The translations under genes were made by a program, and so were the position numbers. From contig JAQQAK010000197.1 of NCBI GenBank assembly GCA_028527945.1, positions 1 through 42,137 of the forward strand: a stretch of 42,137 nt of DNA, read 5' to 3'. This document shows positions 33,122 through 41,626 of this stretch, in pieces. Under the pieces are notes generated by a model. The model saw nothing but the letters and a program-made list of their open reading frames with translations. It did no database searches and was not told the DNA's origin. The DNA comes from Spirochaetaceae bacterium (GTDB taxonomy: Bacteria; Spirochaetota; Spirochaetia; UBA9216). The number at the start of each line of letters is the position of its first letter. Position 1 is the first letter of the stretch.

Positions 33122-34330
33122 ATGCAATATAGAACAATGGAAAGTACAGGAGACAGTCTCTCAGCCCTTGGCTTTGGCTGTATGAGACTTGCTCAAAAAA
33201 ATGGGCGAATTGATGAAGAAAGGGCGGAAAAACAAATATGCATGGCAATAGAGCAGGGAATAAATTACATAGACACAGCGTGGCCATATCATGGCGGAAA
33301 GAGTGAGCCTTTTATTGGCAATGTTTTAAGTAAAAATGGTTTGCGCGACAAGGTTAAGCTTGCCACAAAACTGCCAACCTGGCTGTGTCACACCAGAGAA
33401 CAGATGGATGATTTTTTGAACAAACAGCTTCAGCTGTTAAAAACCGATCATATTGATTATTATCTGCTGCATACCCTGGATGGTCCGGCATGGCAGCGGA
33501 TAAAGGAGCTTGGCGCTATAGATTTTCTTGAACAGGCAGTAAAAGACGGCAAGATAATCAACAAAGGTTTTTCATTTCATGGCGCTCGGGATGATTTTAG
33601 AACAATATGTGATGAGAATGACTGGAAGTTCTGTCAAATTCAGTACAACATTCTTGATGAGCACAATCAGGCTGGGCGTGAAGGGCTTGAATACGCTGCG
33701 TCAAAGGGGCTTGGGGTTATTATAATGGAACCTCTCCGGGGAGGCATTCTTGCCGGAAAGTTGCCTGAGCAAGTCAGAAAGGTTTATACAGAATATGACA
33801 GCAAAAGAACCAACGCTGATTGGGCTCTAAGCTGGGTATGGAACCATCCTGAGGTAACCGTGCTTCTTTCTGGCATGAATCAGGAGGAGCAAATAGCTGA
33901 AAATATGGCAACAGCAGAAAAGGCTTTGCCTAACTCTTTATCTACAGAAGAAAAGGATGTTTTAAAACATGCTGGAGAAGCCTTTCACAAGCAGCTTAAA
34001 ATTGGTTGCACAGGATGTCAGTATTGTTTACCATGTCCTGCCGGAGTTGATATTCCCCGCGCGTTTTCTTTTTATAACGCGCATCATATGTTTAAAGATA
34101 AGTTAACCCCATGGGGAATGTATCTTATTCAGCTGAGCAGTCGTGGAGACGGAAAATCCGCCCTCGCGAGTCAGTGCATAGGCTGTGGGAAATGTATGAA
34201 GCACTGCCCTCAGGGAATAAAGATTCCAGAAGAACTGAAAAAGGTTAAACGCCGTTTTGAAGGCCCAATGGGAAGTGTAATTCACTTTCTTGCAAACAGA
34301 ATGATGGTTGTGAAAAAAGATCTGGATTAA
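33122..34330 (+). CDS. Aldo/keto reductase with C-terminal ferredoxin domain
   Basis: 402 residues from the ATG at 33122, which has a GAGGAG site; an in-frame ATG 69 bp upstream would read through the operator. The AKR barrel has 'LGFGCMRLAQ', 'YIDTAWPYHGGKSE', 'KLATKLPTW', 'HIDYYLLHTLD' and 'GVIIMEPLRGG'. The C-terminus has two Cys clusters, 'GCTGCQYCLPCP' (from about residue 295) and 'CIGCGKCMKHCP' (from about 352), typical of the anaerobe group of AKRs with a 4Fe-4S domain. Substrate unknown. Regulated by the adjacent TetR, by inference from the operators. Confidence 0.92.
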   Translation: MQYRTMESTGDSLSALGFGCMRLAQKNGRIDEERAEKQICMAIEQGINYIDTAWPYHGGKSEPFIGNVLSKNGLRDKVKLATKLPTWLCHTREQMDDFLNKQLQLLKTDHIDYYLLHTLDGPAWQRIKELGAIDFLEQAVKDGKIINKGFSFHGARDDFRTICDENDWKFCQIQYNILDEHNQAGREGLEYAASKGLGVIIMEPLRGGILAGKLPEQVRKVYTEYDSKRTNADWALSWVWNHPEVTVLLSGMNQEEQIAENMATAEKALPNSLSTEEKDVLKHAGEAFHKQLKIGCTGCQYCLPCPAGVDIPRAFSFYNAHHMFKDKLTPWGMYLIQLSSRGDGKSALASQCIGCGKCMKHCPQGIKIPEELKKVKRRFEGPMGSVIHFLANRMMVVKKDLD

Positions 34331-34445
34331 AAAACAATCCTTTCTGGTAAATTAAGGTTGGAGTTTCACTCTCTATAGGACTTGAAAATCTTTAAGCTTA
34401 GAAATTCCAACTAAATATTTATTTTTCATCAGTCTTGTTTTTTGC

Positions 34446-34451
34446 TATAAT
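34446..34451 (+). promoter_or_regulatory. -10 box directly before the secreted protein gene
   Basis: A perfect TATAAT ends 6 bases before the ATG at 34458. The region 17 bp upstream is TTTTCA, a poor -35. Transcription from this box would start at or next to the start codon. Confidence 0.5.
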
Positions 34452-34457
34452 CTTTTT

Positions 34458-35132
34458 ATGTTAAAAAAAATATTGCTTTGTTTTTTTTTATATTTTAATT
34501 GTTTATTACCTGTTTTTACCCAGAATATAAACTTTATAGAGTCCACTTTTTCTTCTGCATTTTCAGCGGTTCCAGAAATATATACATATCATGAAAAATC
34601 TGGAGCTTTATGTTTTTATCAGTATAAAGACTATAGTTATAAAATAATTGATAATGAAAATGGGCCTCTTTGGTTTGTCACATATTCAAGTCCTCAGAAT
34701 CAAAAAGCCTCAGAGACAGACCCAAGACCTCCTGTTCATGAGGGAGATACCGGCCATTTCTGTATGGAGGAGCTCCTTAAGTTTATAAATATTTTTTCAG
34801 ACAAGTCTTGCAATATTATTTATTCAGGAATGAAAATAATTGAAAATTCAGAATATTCAGTCTTCGATGTTAGCTATTGTTATATTGATGAAAATGGAAA
34901 AAACTGGCCAATGAAAGGTGAGCTTTTTTTAGATTTGTCATCCGGTATTCCTGTAAAACTAACTGTAGAACAGACAAAGTTTCCAGAAGATCTGTATTCA
35001 TTAAATGCTTCAGCTATTTTTGCTTTTGACTCTTATGGAAATTGCAGATTCTTGGAATACCGGGAGTCTTATACTGGTCAGTACAGCATCTTCATATATC
35101 GTTTTGAATCTGTAAGAAGCTTTGAATATTGA
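34458..35132 (+). CDS. Secreted protein of unknown function
   Basis: A 224-residue protein with a clear signal peptide ('KKILLCFFLYFNCLLPVFTQ') and no lipobox. The mature part is rich in aromatic residues and beta-prone, with Cys-containing segments ('GHFCMEELL', 'KSCNIIYSG', 'VSYCYIDENGKNW'). No family recognised; it may be an outer-membrane-associated or periplasmic protein of LolA-like size. It has no ribosome site and a TATAAT box 6 bases before the ATG. Confidence 0.75.
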   Translation: MLKKILLCFFLYFNCLLPVFTQNINFIESTFSSAFSAVPEIYTYHEKSGALCFYQYKDYSYKIIDNENGPLWFVTYSSPQNQKASETDPRPPVHEGDTGHFCMEELLKFINIFSDKSCNIIYSGMKIIENSEYSVFDVSYCYIDENGKNWPMKGELFLDLSSGIPVKLTVEQTKFPEDLYSLNASAIFAFDSYGNCRFLEYRESYTGQYSIFIYRFESVRSFEY

Positions 35133-35201
35133 AAGCCTGTAACAATATTTTAATTGAGGGGCTTTCGAATCTCGATTAGTTTTGAAAAAAAACTCAATTA
35201 A
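35131..35201. terminator. Nested inverted repeats in convergent gap, probable bidirectional terminator
   Basis: Two inverted repeats are interleaved: GAAAGCC (35131-35137) with GGCTTTC (35160-35166), and TTAATTGAG (35150-35158) with CTCAATTAA (35193-35201). A run of eight As (35184-35191 region) gives a T-tract on the minus strand after the transporter gene. Confidence 0.45.
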
Positions 35202-36084
35202 CCAATATTTTTTCCTGTTTTCGTTGTGACACAATCACACCAGTAAGAATCATAATTAGTCCTGCAATTCTTGATAGTGTAATTCTTTCATGCAGGATGA
35301 TTGCTGAAAGGCTTATTGTTATAAATGGAACCAGATAAATAAACTGGCTGGTTCTTATTGCCCCAATTTGTCTTATTGCTACAGCCCATGTTACAAAGCA
35401 AAGTCCAGATGCCAATACTCCCAAAAATAAAAAATGTCCAAGGTTGTATAGCCTTATAACCATGCCTGGATTCGGAATATTTTTTGTTATTAATGCTGTT
35501 ATAACAATAAATATCCATCCATAGAAAACTGTTTTTCTTGTTAGAGTGAGAGGATGGGTATTGCTGTTAACACTTCTTAGAAGAAGGGTATAAAGTGAAA
35601 AGATTATTGCGGCCAAAAGAGCTGTAAGATCACCCTTCAATGAAAGGCTTACAAGATCTCCATTTGATATAAACATTATCAAGAGCCCGCCAAATGATAA
35701 AATAAATGCTGCAATGTATTTTACTGAGAACTTTTCTGACTTAAAAAAGATGGGCGCCAGTATAACTGTAAAAAGTGGAATTGTTGTTACAATAACTGAG
35801 ACATTTGAAGCATAGGTGTACTTTGCTGCCAGATTTTCAAGAAAGTAATATAAAAACATTCCAAGAAATCCACAACCAAGTAGTTTTAGCTCTTCTTTGA
35901 GTATTGGCTTATTAGGCTTTGGTGGAGATAATATTAAAAGAACAATTAACCCGATAGTAAAGCGAACTAATGAGATCTGCATTGGAGAAAAACTTTTTAA
36001 GAGTATTTTTGTTGATATATAGGTTGTACTCCAAACCAGTATTGTAAAAATAGCGGCAATATAGCCTGTTTTTGTCTTATTCAT
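35194..36084 (-). CDS. EamA/DMT-family transporter
   Basis: A 296-residue protein with ten hydrophobic segments in two repeats. 'AIFTILVWSTTYISTKILLKSFSPMQISLVRF' is the conserved EamA start. The family exports amino acids or metabolites. It lies 27 bp downstream of an AraC/cupin regulator on the same strand, a common pairing of exporter and regulator. Substrate unknown. Confidence 0.9.
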   Translation of the reverse strand: MNKTKTGYIAAIFTILVWSTTYISTKILLKSFSPMQISLVRFTIGLIVLLILSPPKPNKPILKEELKLLGCGFLGMFLYYFLENLAAKYTYASNVSVIVTTIPLFTVILAPIFFKSEKFSVKYIAAFILSFGGLLIMFISNGDLVSLSLKGDLTALLAAIIFSLYTLLLRSVNSNTHPLTLTRKTVFYGWIFIVITALITKNIPNPGMVIRLYNLGHFLFLGVLASGLCFVTWAVAIRQIGAIRTSQFIYLVPFITISLSAIILHERITLSRIAGLIMILTGVIVSQRKQEKILVN

Positions 36085-36111
36085 AGTATCAAGTATTTTA
36101 GACTAAAAGAT

Positions 36112-36894
36112 TCAGTATGAATTGTATAAAATTGCGTTACGGTACTCAGATGGGCGCATACCGCAATGAAGTTTGAACTGTTTAATGAAATGACTTTGAT
36201 CTGTAAAACCACATTCAATTGCGATATCAGTAAGAGATTTTGATGTTCCAAGAAGTTCTATAGCTTTTTGTATTCTTTTATTAACAATATCTGCATGTGG
36301 AGTAAGGCCAAAGCTTTTATTATATTTACGTATAAAACTATATTTGCTCATCTCTGCAATATCTGCCAGAGCATCAATAGAAAGAGGTTTTTCTGGGTTT
36401 GCTTTTATCATATTTCCGGCTAAAGCTAATTTATCATCTTTTTTTGCTGTTGTTTTATTTAGCGTGTTTTGTGGAATGATGCTTTCAAAAAAACTGATTA
36501 CTTCTTTTTCTATTTCTAATTCAGAAGGTTCATCATTTATGATTGATTTCAGTATTCCTATCCATTCTTCCGGAGCTTGTAACATTTTTGAAGGTATTTT
36601 TTCAGCATCAACTTTCAGCTTTTTTTCCCACCATTCAGAATCAATATAAACTAATAAAAAATTAAAAATGTCTGGTTGTTCAGGCCTGCAAAGGTGGGCT
36701 GTCTGTGCCGGAATCAGTATAAAGTCTCCTGGCGATAGTTTGTAGGTTGAGTCCTTTACACTTACATTTGTCGAACCATTTAGAATAAGACCAGCTGAAA
36801 CTTCTTTGTGAGAATGTTTTCTGCTGGCATATTCCTTTTTTTGAGAGTTCCATTTTATTTTGAAAAATGAAGGTTCGTTTAATACTCGTATCAT
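36112..36894 (-). CDS. AraC-family regulator with N-terminal cupin sensor
   Basis: A 260-residue protein. The N-terminal cupin is visible as 'HSHKEVSAGLILNGSTNV' and 'LSPGDFILIPAQTAHLC'. The C-terminal double HTH reads 'LSIDALADIAEMSKYSFIRKY' and 'LTDIAIECGFTDQSHFIKQFK'. This subtype often sits next to LysE/EamA-type exporters, as here. It starts 11 bp after deoC. The sensed ligand is unknown. Confidence 0.9.
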   Translation of the reverse strand: MIRVLNEPSFFKIKWNSQKKEYASRKHSHKEVSAGLILNGSTNVSVKDSTYKLSPGDFILIPAQTAHLCRPEQPDIFNFLLVYIDSEWWEKKLKVDAEKIPSKMLQAPEEWIGILKSIINDEPSELEIEKEVISFFESIIPQNTLNKTTAKKDDKLALAGNMIKANPEKPLSIDALADIAEMSKYSFIRKYNKSFGLTPHADIVNKRIQKAIELLGTSKSLTDIAIECGFTDQSHFIKQFKLHCGMRPSEYRNAILYNSY

Positions 36895-36905
36895 CAGAAA
36901 TAATA

Positions 36906-37649
36906 TTAATCAGTATTTATCAAACCTTCAAGAGCCATTCCCTGCTGTAATAATGCCATTGCCTCATCAAGTATTGCCGCAGTTGCTGTCGCTCCAATTC
37001 TGCTGACTCCAAGTGAACGTACAAGTAAAAGATCTTTCAGCGTTCTGATACCACCAGCAGCCTTAACTGAAATCGATTCATCTGTATGTTTTCTCATCAA
37101 CTTTAAGTGATGCTGAGTTGCTCCCTTGTATGAGTAATTTCCGTCTTGTTGTTTGACAAATCCATATCCGGTACTGGTTTTTACAAAACTGACTTTTATA
37201 TCGTTGCAAATTTTACATAATTTTATTATTTGCTCATCTTTAAGAAAATCATTTTCAAAAATAACTTTTAGTAAGGCTCCTCCTTCTGTTGCTGTTTTAT
37301 TTATAGTTGAGATTTCGTCCATAACATAATTCCATTCATGTCCTATTGCTTTACCAATGTTTATTACCATATCAATTTCTGAAGCGCCGTCACTACAAGC
37401 TTTCATGGTTTCTGCTATTTTTATTTCCATGCTACTGTTTCCATGTGGAAAGCCTATTACTGTGCCAGTTTTTACACCAGAGTCTTTTAATTCATTTACT
37501 GCAAGTTGAACTGCGTATGGCTTTATACAGACTGAAGCAACATCATATTTTCTTGCCAGCTTACAGCCTTCTTTTAGCATTTCATCTGTCATTGTAGGGT
37601 GAAGCAGTGAGTGATCGATCATCTTTGCAAGTTTGTTTACTGTTATCAT
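36906..37649 (-). CDS. deoC: DeoC, deoxyribose-phosphate aldolase
   Basis: 247 residues from the ATG at 37649 (AGGAGA site 4 bases upstream); a longer frame upstream has no such support. 'IDHSLLHPTMTDEML', 'ASVCIKPYAVQLA', 'VIGFPHG', the Schiff-base lysine in 'FVKTSTGYG' and 'VKAAGGIRT' are complete DeoC motifs. It splits 2-deoxyribose 5-phosphate into acetaldehyde and glyceraldehyde 3-phosphate in nucleoside catabolism. It is separated from the upstream radical SAM gene by 160 bp in which nothing was recognised. Confidence 0.95.
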   Translation of the reverse strand: MITVNKLAKMIDHSLLHPTMTDEMLKEGCKLARKYDVASVCIKPYAVQLAVNELKDSGVKTGTVIGFPHGNSSMEIKIAETMKACSDGASEIDMVINIGKAIGHEWNYVMDEISTINKTATEGGALLKVIFENDFLKDEQIIKLCKICNDIKVSFVKTSTGYGFVKQQDGNYSYKGATQHHLKLMRKHTDESISVKAAGGIRTLKDLLLVRSLGVSRIGATATAAILDEAMALLQQGMALEGLINTD

Positions 37650-37809
37650 ATTGTCTCCTGTAATTGGTTTTTTACTAATAATTTCATAAATTATTGTCCA
37701 TAAATATTGGAAACAGAATGTTCTAAAAGGAAAAAGAGATATCAATTTAGGCAATAACACAAGTTTTAGAAAAAGAATAATTATAGAGCCTCTATTACTT
37801 ATGGGGGTG

Positions 37810-39294
37810 TTACTTTTGTACTCTGGAAAGAAAGTCAGAAACAAGAATCTTGTCCTGGCAGGGAACTTCTATAATTTTTGATTTACTCATGGTATGAAGC
37901 TTTCCCGTTTTTAAAGTTTTTTCCAAAAGATTATTGCATTTTTCTATGTCTGTATTGTTTTGGTTAAGATTTGGAATCTTTCCATTTATAGTTTTTATCA
38001 TATTTGACAGGCGAGATAGGCGAAACGCTGTAATAAGTTCGATTGTTGAAAGACTTCCTGTCCATGGGTAGGCCGAGCTGCCCGCGCAAAGTCTTGGTGG
38101 GTATTGTATCATTTTTTTACTGGAAAAGCCCGGAAGACCGGGAACAGGGTAAAACATCGAAATGCCTGTCAATGTTGGCAAATTATGAAGTCTTAATAAG
38201 TTATTTATTACTGTTTTTTTCGTGTCAGCTTCAAGTCCGCATATGAAATAAGTTGTTGAATGAATTCCTTTTTTCGATGCAATATTTAATATATCATCCA
38301 GCTTTGAAGGGCAAGCCTTACGGTTTTCTTTGCTTAGAATTGTGTCCTCAGAAGACGCCATTGATAAATTAAAACTTTTAAAACCAAGTGAAATCAATTT
38401 CTCGGTTGTTTCTTCATCCATCATTGTATAGTCAAGACCGTTTTCTGCAGAAAACTCAGCATCAGGAAAATATTTTTTTACTATATCAAGAACAGTAAAG
38501 AAGTATTCTTTATCAAATAGGAGATTATCATCTTCAAAGTTAAGATGAATATTCATGCTATGTGGAAAGTTTTTTATTCCTTGTTCAATTTCTGATATCT
38601 CAGCTTTTCTGAACTTTCGACCATGAACAAGATGGTTGGCACAGAATCGGCAGGCTTTTGGACAGCCTCTTGTAAGCATTGCGGAAAAATAACGTGTTTT
38701 TTTATTTTGAGAAATTCCTGTCATATTCCAGTAAAACCCTGGAACTTTTACAGGCTCGCCATCTTTTTTATTAATGCCATATTGTTTTATTAAAAAAGTT
38801 GAAATTGCTGTTTCAGCTTCTCCACTAATAACAAAGTCAATATAATTGAAATTTTCAAAGTATTCAGGAGCAACACTAACTCCCGCACCGCCTACGGCAA
38901 TGCTTACTGCTTTAGATTTATTTTTTATCGCCGCTGCCAGATTTACTGTTTCTTCTGCATAAGCCCAGGCAAAACAGGATATCAATACTAAATCGGGTTT
39001 ATTTTCAAGTATTATCTCAGCACATATTTTTGAGTCTGGGCCAAATCTATAATATTTTCTGAAAAACGATACAGCGCCTCTTTCTTCTGGAATAAGGTAT
39101 TCCTTCAGGTAATTAAGTTCTGGCGGTAATGAAAGGGGAGTTAGTTTTCTTTTCATCGTACTGAAATTTAATATAATTGTTTCAATATTGTGATTTTCAA
39201 GAACATGTTTGGCTGCTACAGAACCTAACCCTGCAGCTCTTGTTGGTGTAAAGTAGAAATCTTTTACAGAAGGAATAGCAATAACAGCCTTCAT
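37810..39294 (-). CDS. Radical SAM protein with N-terminal B12-binding-like domain
   Basis: 494 residues. The N-terminal part ('ISCFAWAYAEETVNLAAAIK', 'VGGAGVSVAPEYF', 'ISGEAETAI') has the layout of the B12-binding domain of this radical SAM class, but the cobalamin-ligating D-x-H-x-x-G is not seen. The radical SAM motif is C-P-K-A-C-R-F-C (Cys211, 215, 218), followed by 'LNFEDDNLLFDKEYF', where 'E-D-D-N' is typical of the group. The reaction is unknown. It lies 3 bp downstream of a binding lipoprotein gene, an unusual pairing. Confidence 0.85.
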   Translation of the reverse strand: MKAVIAIPSVKDFYFTPTRAAGLGSVAAKHVLENHNIETIILNFSTMKRKLTPLSLPPELNYLKEYLIPEERGAVSFFRKYYRFGPDSKICAEIILENKPDLVLISCFAWAYAEETVNLAAAIKNKSKAVSIAVGGAGVSVAPEYFENFNYIDFVISGEAETAISTFLIKQYGINKKDGEPVKVPGFYWNMTGISQNKKTRYFSAMLTRGCPKACRFCANHLVHGRKFRKAEISEIEQGIKNFPHSMNIHLNFEDDNLLFDKEYFFTVLDIVKKYFPDAEFSAENGLDYTMMDEETTEKLISLGFKSFNLSMASSEDTILSKENRKACPSKLDDILNIASKKGIHSTTYFICGLEADTKKTVINNLLRLHNLPTLTGISMFYPVPGLPGFSSKKMIQYPPRLCAGSSAYPWTGSLSTIELITAFRLSRLSNMIKTINGKIPNLNQNNTDIEKCNNLLEKTLKTGKLHTMSKSKIIEVPCQDKILVSDFLSRVQK

Positions 39295-39297
39295 ATT

Positions 39298-40542
39298 CTA
39301 TTTATTTTTTTTATGCTGTAGGATCCATGTTTCGACTGTTTCTGAGAGTTTTACAGTTTCTTGTTTTTGAGAAATCTGATCTTTAATCCATGGAATTATA
39401 GCTTCATCACAAATCTTGTCCCAATAAGGAGGCAGCTTTTTCGGAAAACTCAAGTATTGTTCCGGAGGAACATTTCCAATTAATCTTCGGTAATATGTTG
39501 GGAACACCAGTTTATTTACTTTTGGAATAGCAGAAAGACCTCCGCAAATTCCAAATCCATGCATTCTCTTAAAGTTTGCAGATTCCATCATTTCTTTTTG
39601 ACTATCACTGTCAAGAAACCATAATAGAAAAGCCTTTGCTGCCTTTTTCTTTTCAGATTTAGAAGGAATTCCTGTAAATACAATATTTCCTTTTACAGGA
39701 ATATTTGAAGAGTCCCCAAACCATTTTAGGATCAGCGTTGCTCTGTCATCAGAAGGAATGCTATAAAAGTCTTTTAGCGTGGTGTAATAGAATCCAATCC
39801 TGCCTGAATTTATAAGTTTATATCCGGGATCGTAGCAATAAGTGATTGTAAAATCATTCTCGGCTTCAAATCCTGAATTATCTTTTTCTGTTATTTCTTT
39901 ACAAAAATTTATAGATTCTGTTAATTTATCATTATTCCATGAAAGCCTTTCATCTTCATTTATAGTGAAATCAGCTCCATTAATATTAGCGCAATCAATT
40001 ATAAATTGAGGCTCCCATAATGGGGAAAATCCCATTGTCCTGAAATTACCTGAGTTCAAATTATTAAATGCTTCTTCTGCTTCTTTTAGCTGCTCAGGTG
40101 TTATTATATTGTTGTTTATACTTGTCCCAAGAGTTCCTTTATTGAATATAATTGCAGGAACGTTAAAAGATACCGGAAAAACATGAGGTTCTTCATCAAT
40201 ACAGCAAAGCTTAAAGAGTTCTTCATAAAATATGCCAGGATCAATTAAGTTCCTGTCAATTAGCCTTTTTTCAGAACTAAATGCTGTTATTATTGAAGGG
40301 GACGCAAGATTTTCTCCAATCACTATATCCGGAGCAGAATCTGAAGTAAGGTTTTGTAAATCTGAAGGATTTTCAGTATATACTAATTCTACTTTATAGG
40401 TTGTCTGAGACGCGTTAAAAAGTTCAACATAGGCGGCTACTTCCGGAATATTTGTTGAAAGAATTGCTGTCCTTTTGTCTACTGAAAAGCAGCTTGATAA
40501 TAATGGTAAAATAAAAAGAATAAGCAGGTATTTCTTCTTCAT
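39298..40542 (-). CDS. ABC-type solute-binding lipoprotein (SBP family 1, sugar type)
   Basis: 414 residues with a lipobox ending L-S-S-C at about residue 18. The mature part shows the family-1 binding-protein pattern: 'VAAYVELFNASQTTYKVELVYT', 'APDIVIGENLASP', 'VFPVSFNVPAIIFNKGTL' and 'KKAAKAFLLWFLDSDSQKEMM'. No permease or ATPase lies beside it. It is co-oriented and almost contiguous with the radical SAM gene. Its predicted promoter places the transcription start about 3 bases before the ATG. Confidence 0.85.
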   Translation of the reverse strand: MKKKYLLILFILPLLSSCFSVDKRTAILSTNIPEVAAYVELFNASQTTYKVELVYTENPSDLQNLTSDSAPDIVIGENLASPSIITAFSSEKRLIDRNLIDPGIFYEELFKLCCIDEEPHVFPVSFNVPAIIFNKGTLGTSINNNIITPEQLKEAEEAFNNLNSGNFRTMGFSPLWEPQFIIDCANINGADFTINEDERLSWNNDKLTESINFCKEITEKDNSGFEAENDFTITYCYDPGYKLINSGRIGFYYTTLKDFYSIPSDDRATLILKWFGDSSNIPVKGNIVFTGIPSKSEKKKAAKAFLLWFLDSDSQKEMMESANFKRMHGFGICGGLSAIPKVNKLVFPTYYRRLIGNVPPEQYLSFPKKLPPYWDKICDEAIIPWIKDQISQKQETVKLSETVETWILQHKKNK

Positions 40543-40551
40543 ATGAAAAAG

Positions 40552-40602
40552 ACTTTAAGGTTATAAATGATGGTTGTCAATCCCGTCCGTAAAAGTGATA
40601 AT
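40552..40602. promoter_or_regulatory. Back-to-back divergent promoters with overlapping -35 boxes
   Basis: Plus strand: TTGTCA (40574-40579), 17-bp spacer, GATAAT (40597-40602). Minus strand: TTGACA (40580-40575), 17-bp spacer, TAAAGT (40557-40552). The two -35 boxes share the palindrome TTGTCAA, so only one polymerase could bind at a time. Both -10 boxes lie within about 10 bases of a start codon. Confidence 0.6.
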
Positions 40603-40609
40603 GCATAAC

Positions 40610-41563
40610 GTGGAAGATGAACTATTTACAAGTTATGGAACTTACTTAAAACAAAAATATGGCGCCCCGGCTTTCAGGGTCGGGCTTGATGCTGGCTTCT
40701 CATGTCCAAACAGGCTTTCTGGCAGAAACTCACCAGGATGTTGTTATTGTGATGCTTTTGGCGCAAGGGCTATGTATCAGCGGACAAAAGGCGCTGATTC
40801 TGATCAGGTAGATGAAGATTTAAAAGCTGATATTCAGGAACAGACAGATAAGGCTGTCCGCTTTCTTAAAAAACGTTATGGGGCGGAATACTTTCTATTA
40901 TACTTTCAGGCTTTTTCAAGTACTTATGGAACACTACAGCATTTGCGTAATGTTTATGACTACGCGTTAAGTTTGCAGAATTATCGTGAGTTGATTATTT
41001 CTACAAGGCCCGACTGTATTGATGAACAAAAGGCCGATCTGCTTTTGGAGTATAAAGAAAGAGGTTATGACGTCTGGGTAGAGCTTGGACTGCAGTCAGC
41101 TCATGATAAAACTCTCGAAAGAATAAACCGTGGGCATTCTGTAAGCGATTTTGAAGATGCATATAATCTCCTTCGTAAACGCGGTATTAAAATTGCCGTC
41201 CATCTGATATTTGGATTACCGGGAGAAGGTTCTTCTGAAATTGTTGAAACGTGTAAGTATGTTGCAAAATTAAAGCCTGAAGGTCTTAAGATTCACAATC
41301 TTCATATTCCATACAATTCTCCTTTGTATAAAGATTTTTCAGCTGGTAAGGTTTCTGTTCCTACTGTGGAAGAACATCTCGATTATGTAATAACCGCGAT
41401 AGAGCATATGCCTGAATCAACGATTATTATGAGGCTCACTTGTGATAGTCAAGAAGATGAGAGGGCTGCACCAAAGAACTTTTTAAAAAAAACTGAGTTT
41501 TATAATTTAGTTCGGAACGAAATGAAAAAACGTAACTCGTTTCAGGGGCGATTATTTTTATAA
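40610..41563 (+). CDS. TIGR01212-type radical SAM protein (YhcC-like)
   Basis: 317 residues if started at the GTG at 40610. The ATG at 40601 lies inside the predicted -10 box, so the GTG, about 8 bases after that box, is preferred and would be leaderless. 'VGLDAGFSCPNRLSG' followed by 'GCCYCDAFGAR' gives the family's spaced Cys motif (C-x12-C-x2-C). 'FQAFSSTYGTLQHLR', 'ISTRPDCID', 'VELGLQSAHDKTL' and 'HLIFGLPGE' are conserved blocks. YhcC-like proteins are widespread radical SAM enzymes without a settled function. Confidence 0.9.
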   Translation: MEDELFTSYGTYLKQKYGAPAFRVGLDAGFSCPNRLSGRNSPGCCYCDAFGARAMYQRTKGADSDQVDEDLKADIQEQTDKAVRFLKKRYGAEYFLLYFQAFSSTYGTLQHLRNVYDYALSLQNYRELIISTRPDCIDEQKADLLLEYKERGYDVWVELGLQSAHDKTLERINRGHSVSDFEDAYNLLRKRGIKIAVHLIFGLPGEGSSEIVETCKYVAKLKPEGLKIHNLHIPYNSPLYKDFSAGKVSVPTVEEHLDYVITAIEHMPESTIIMRLTCDSQEDERAAPKNFLKKTEFYNLVRNEMKKRNSFQGRLFL

Positions 41564-41579
41564 AAATATTTATATTTTT

Positions 41580-41608
41580 TTGATTATGGGTTTTGTGTTC
41601 TCTATACT
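41580..41608 (+). promoter_or_regulatory. Promoter of the 160-aa protein gene
   Basis: TTGATT (41580-41585) and TATACT (41603-41608) with a 17-bp spacer. Transcription would start about 10 bases upstream of the ATG, just ahead of a GGAG ribosome site. Confidence 0.6.
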
Positions 41609-41626
41609 TTTAAGTATGGAGCGCAT

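Noticed and set aside
37650..37844. N-terminal extension of DeoC
   Set aside because: The extra 65 codons have no ribosome site, overlap the upstream gene end and do not match the family. The ATG at 37649 has an AGGAGA site and the normal DeoC N-terminus.
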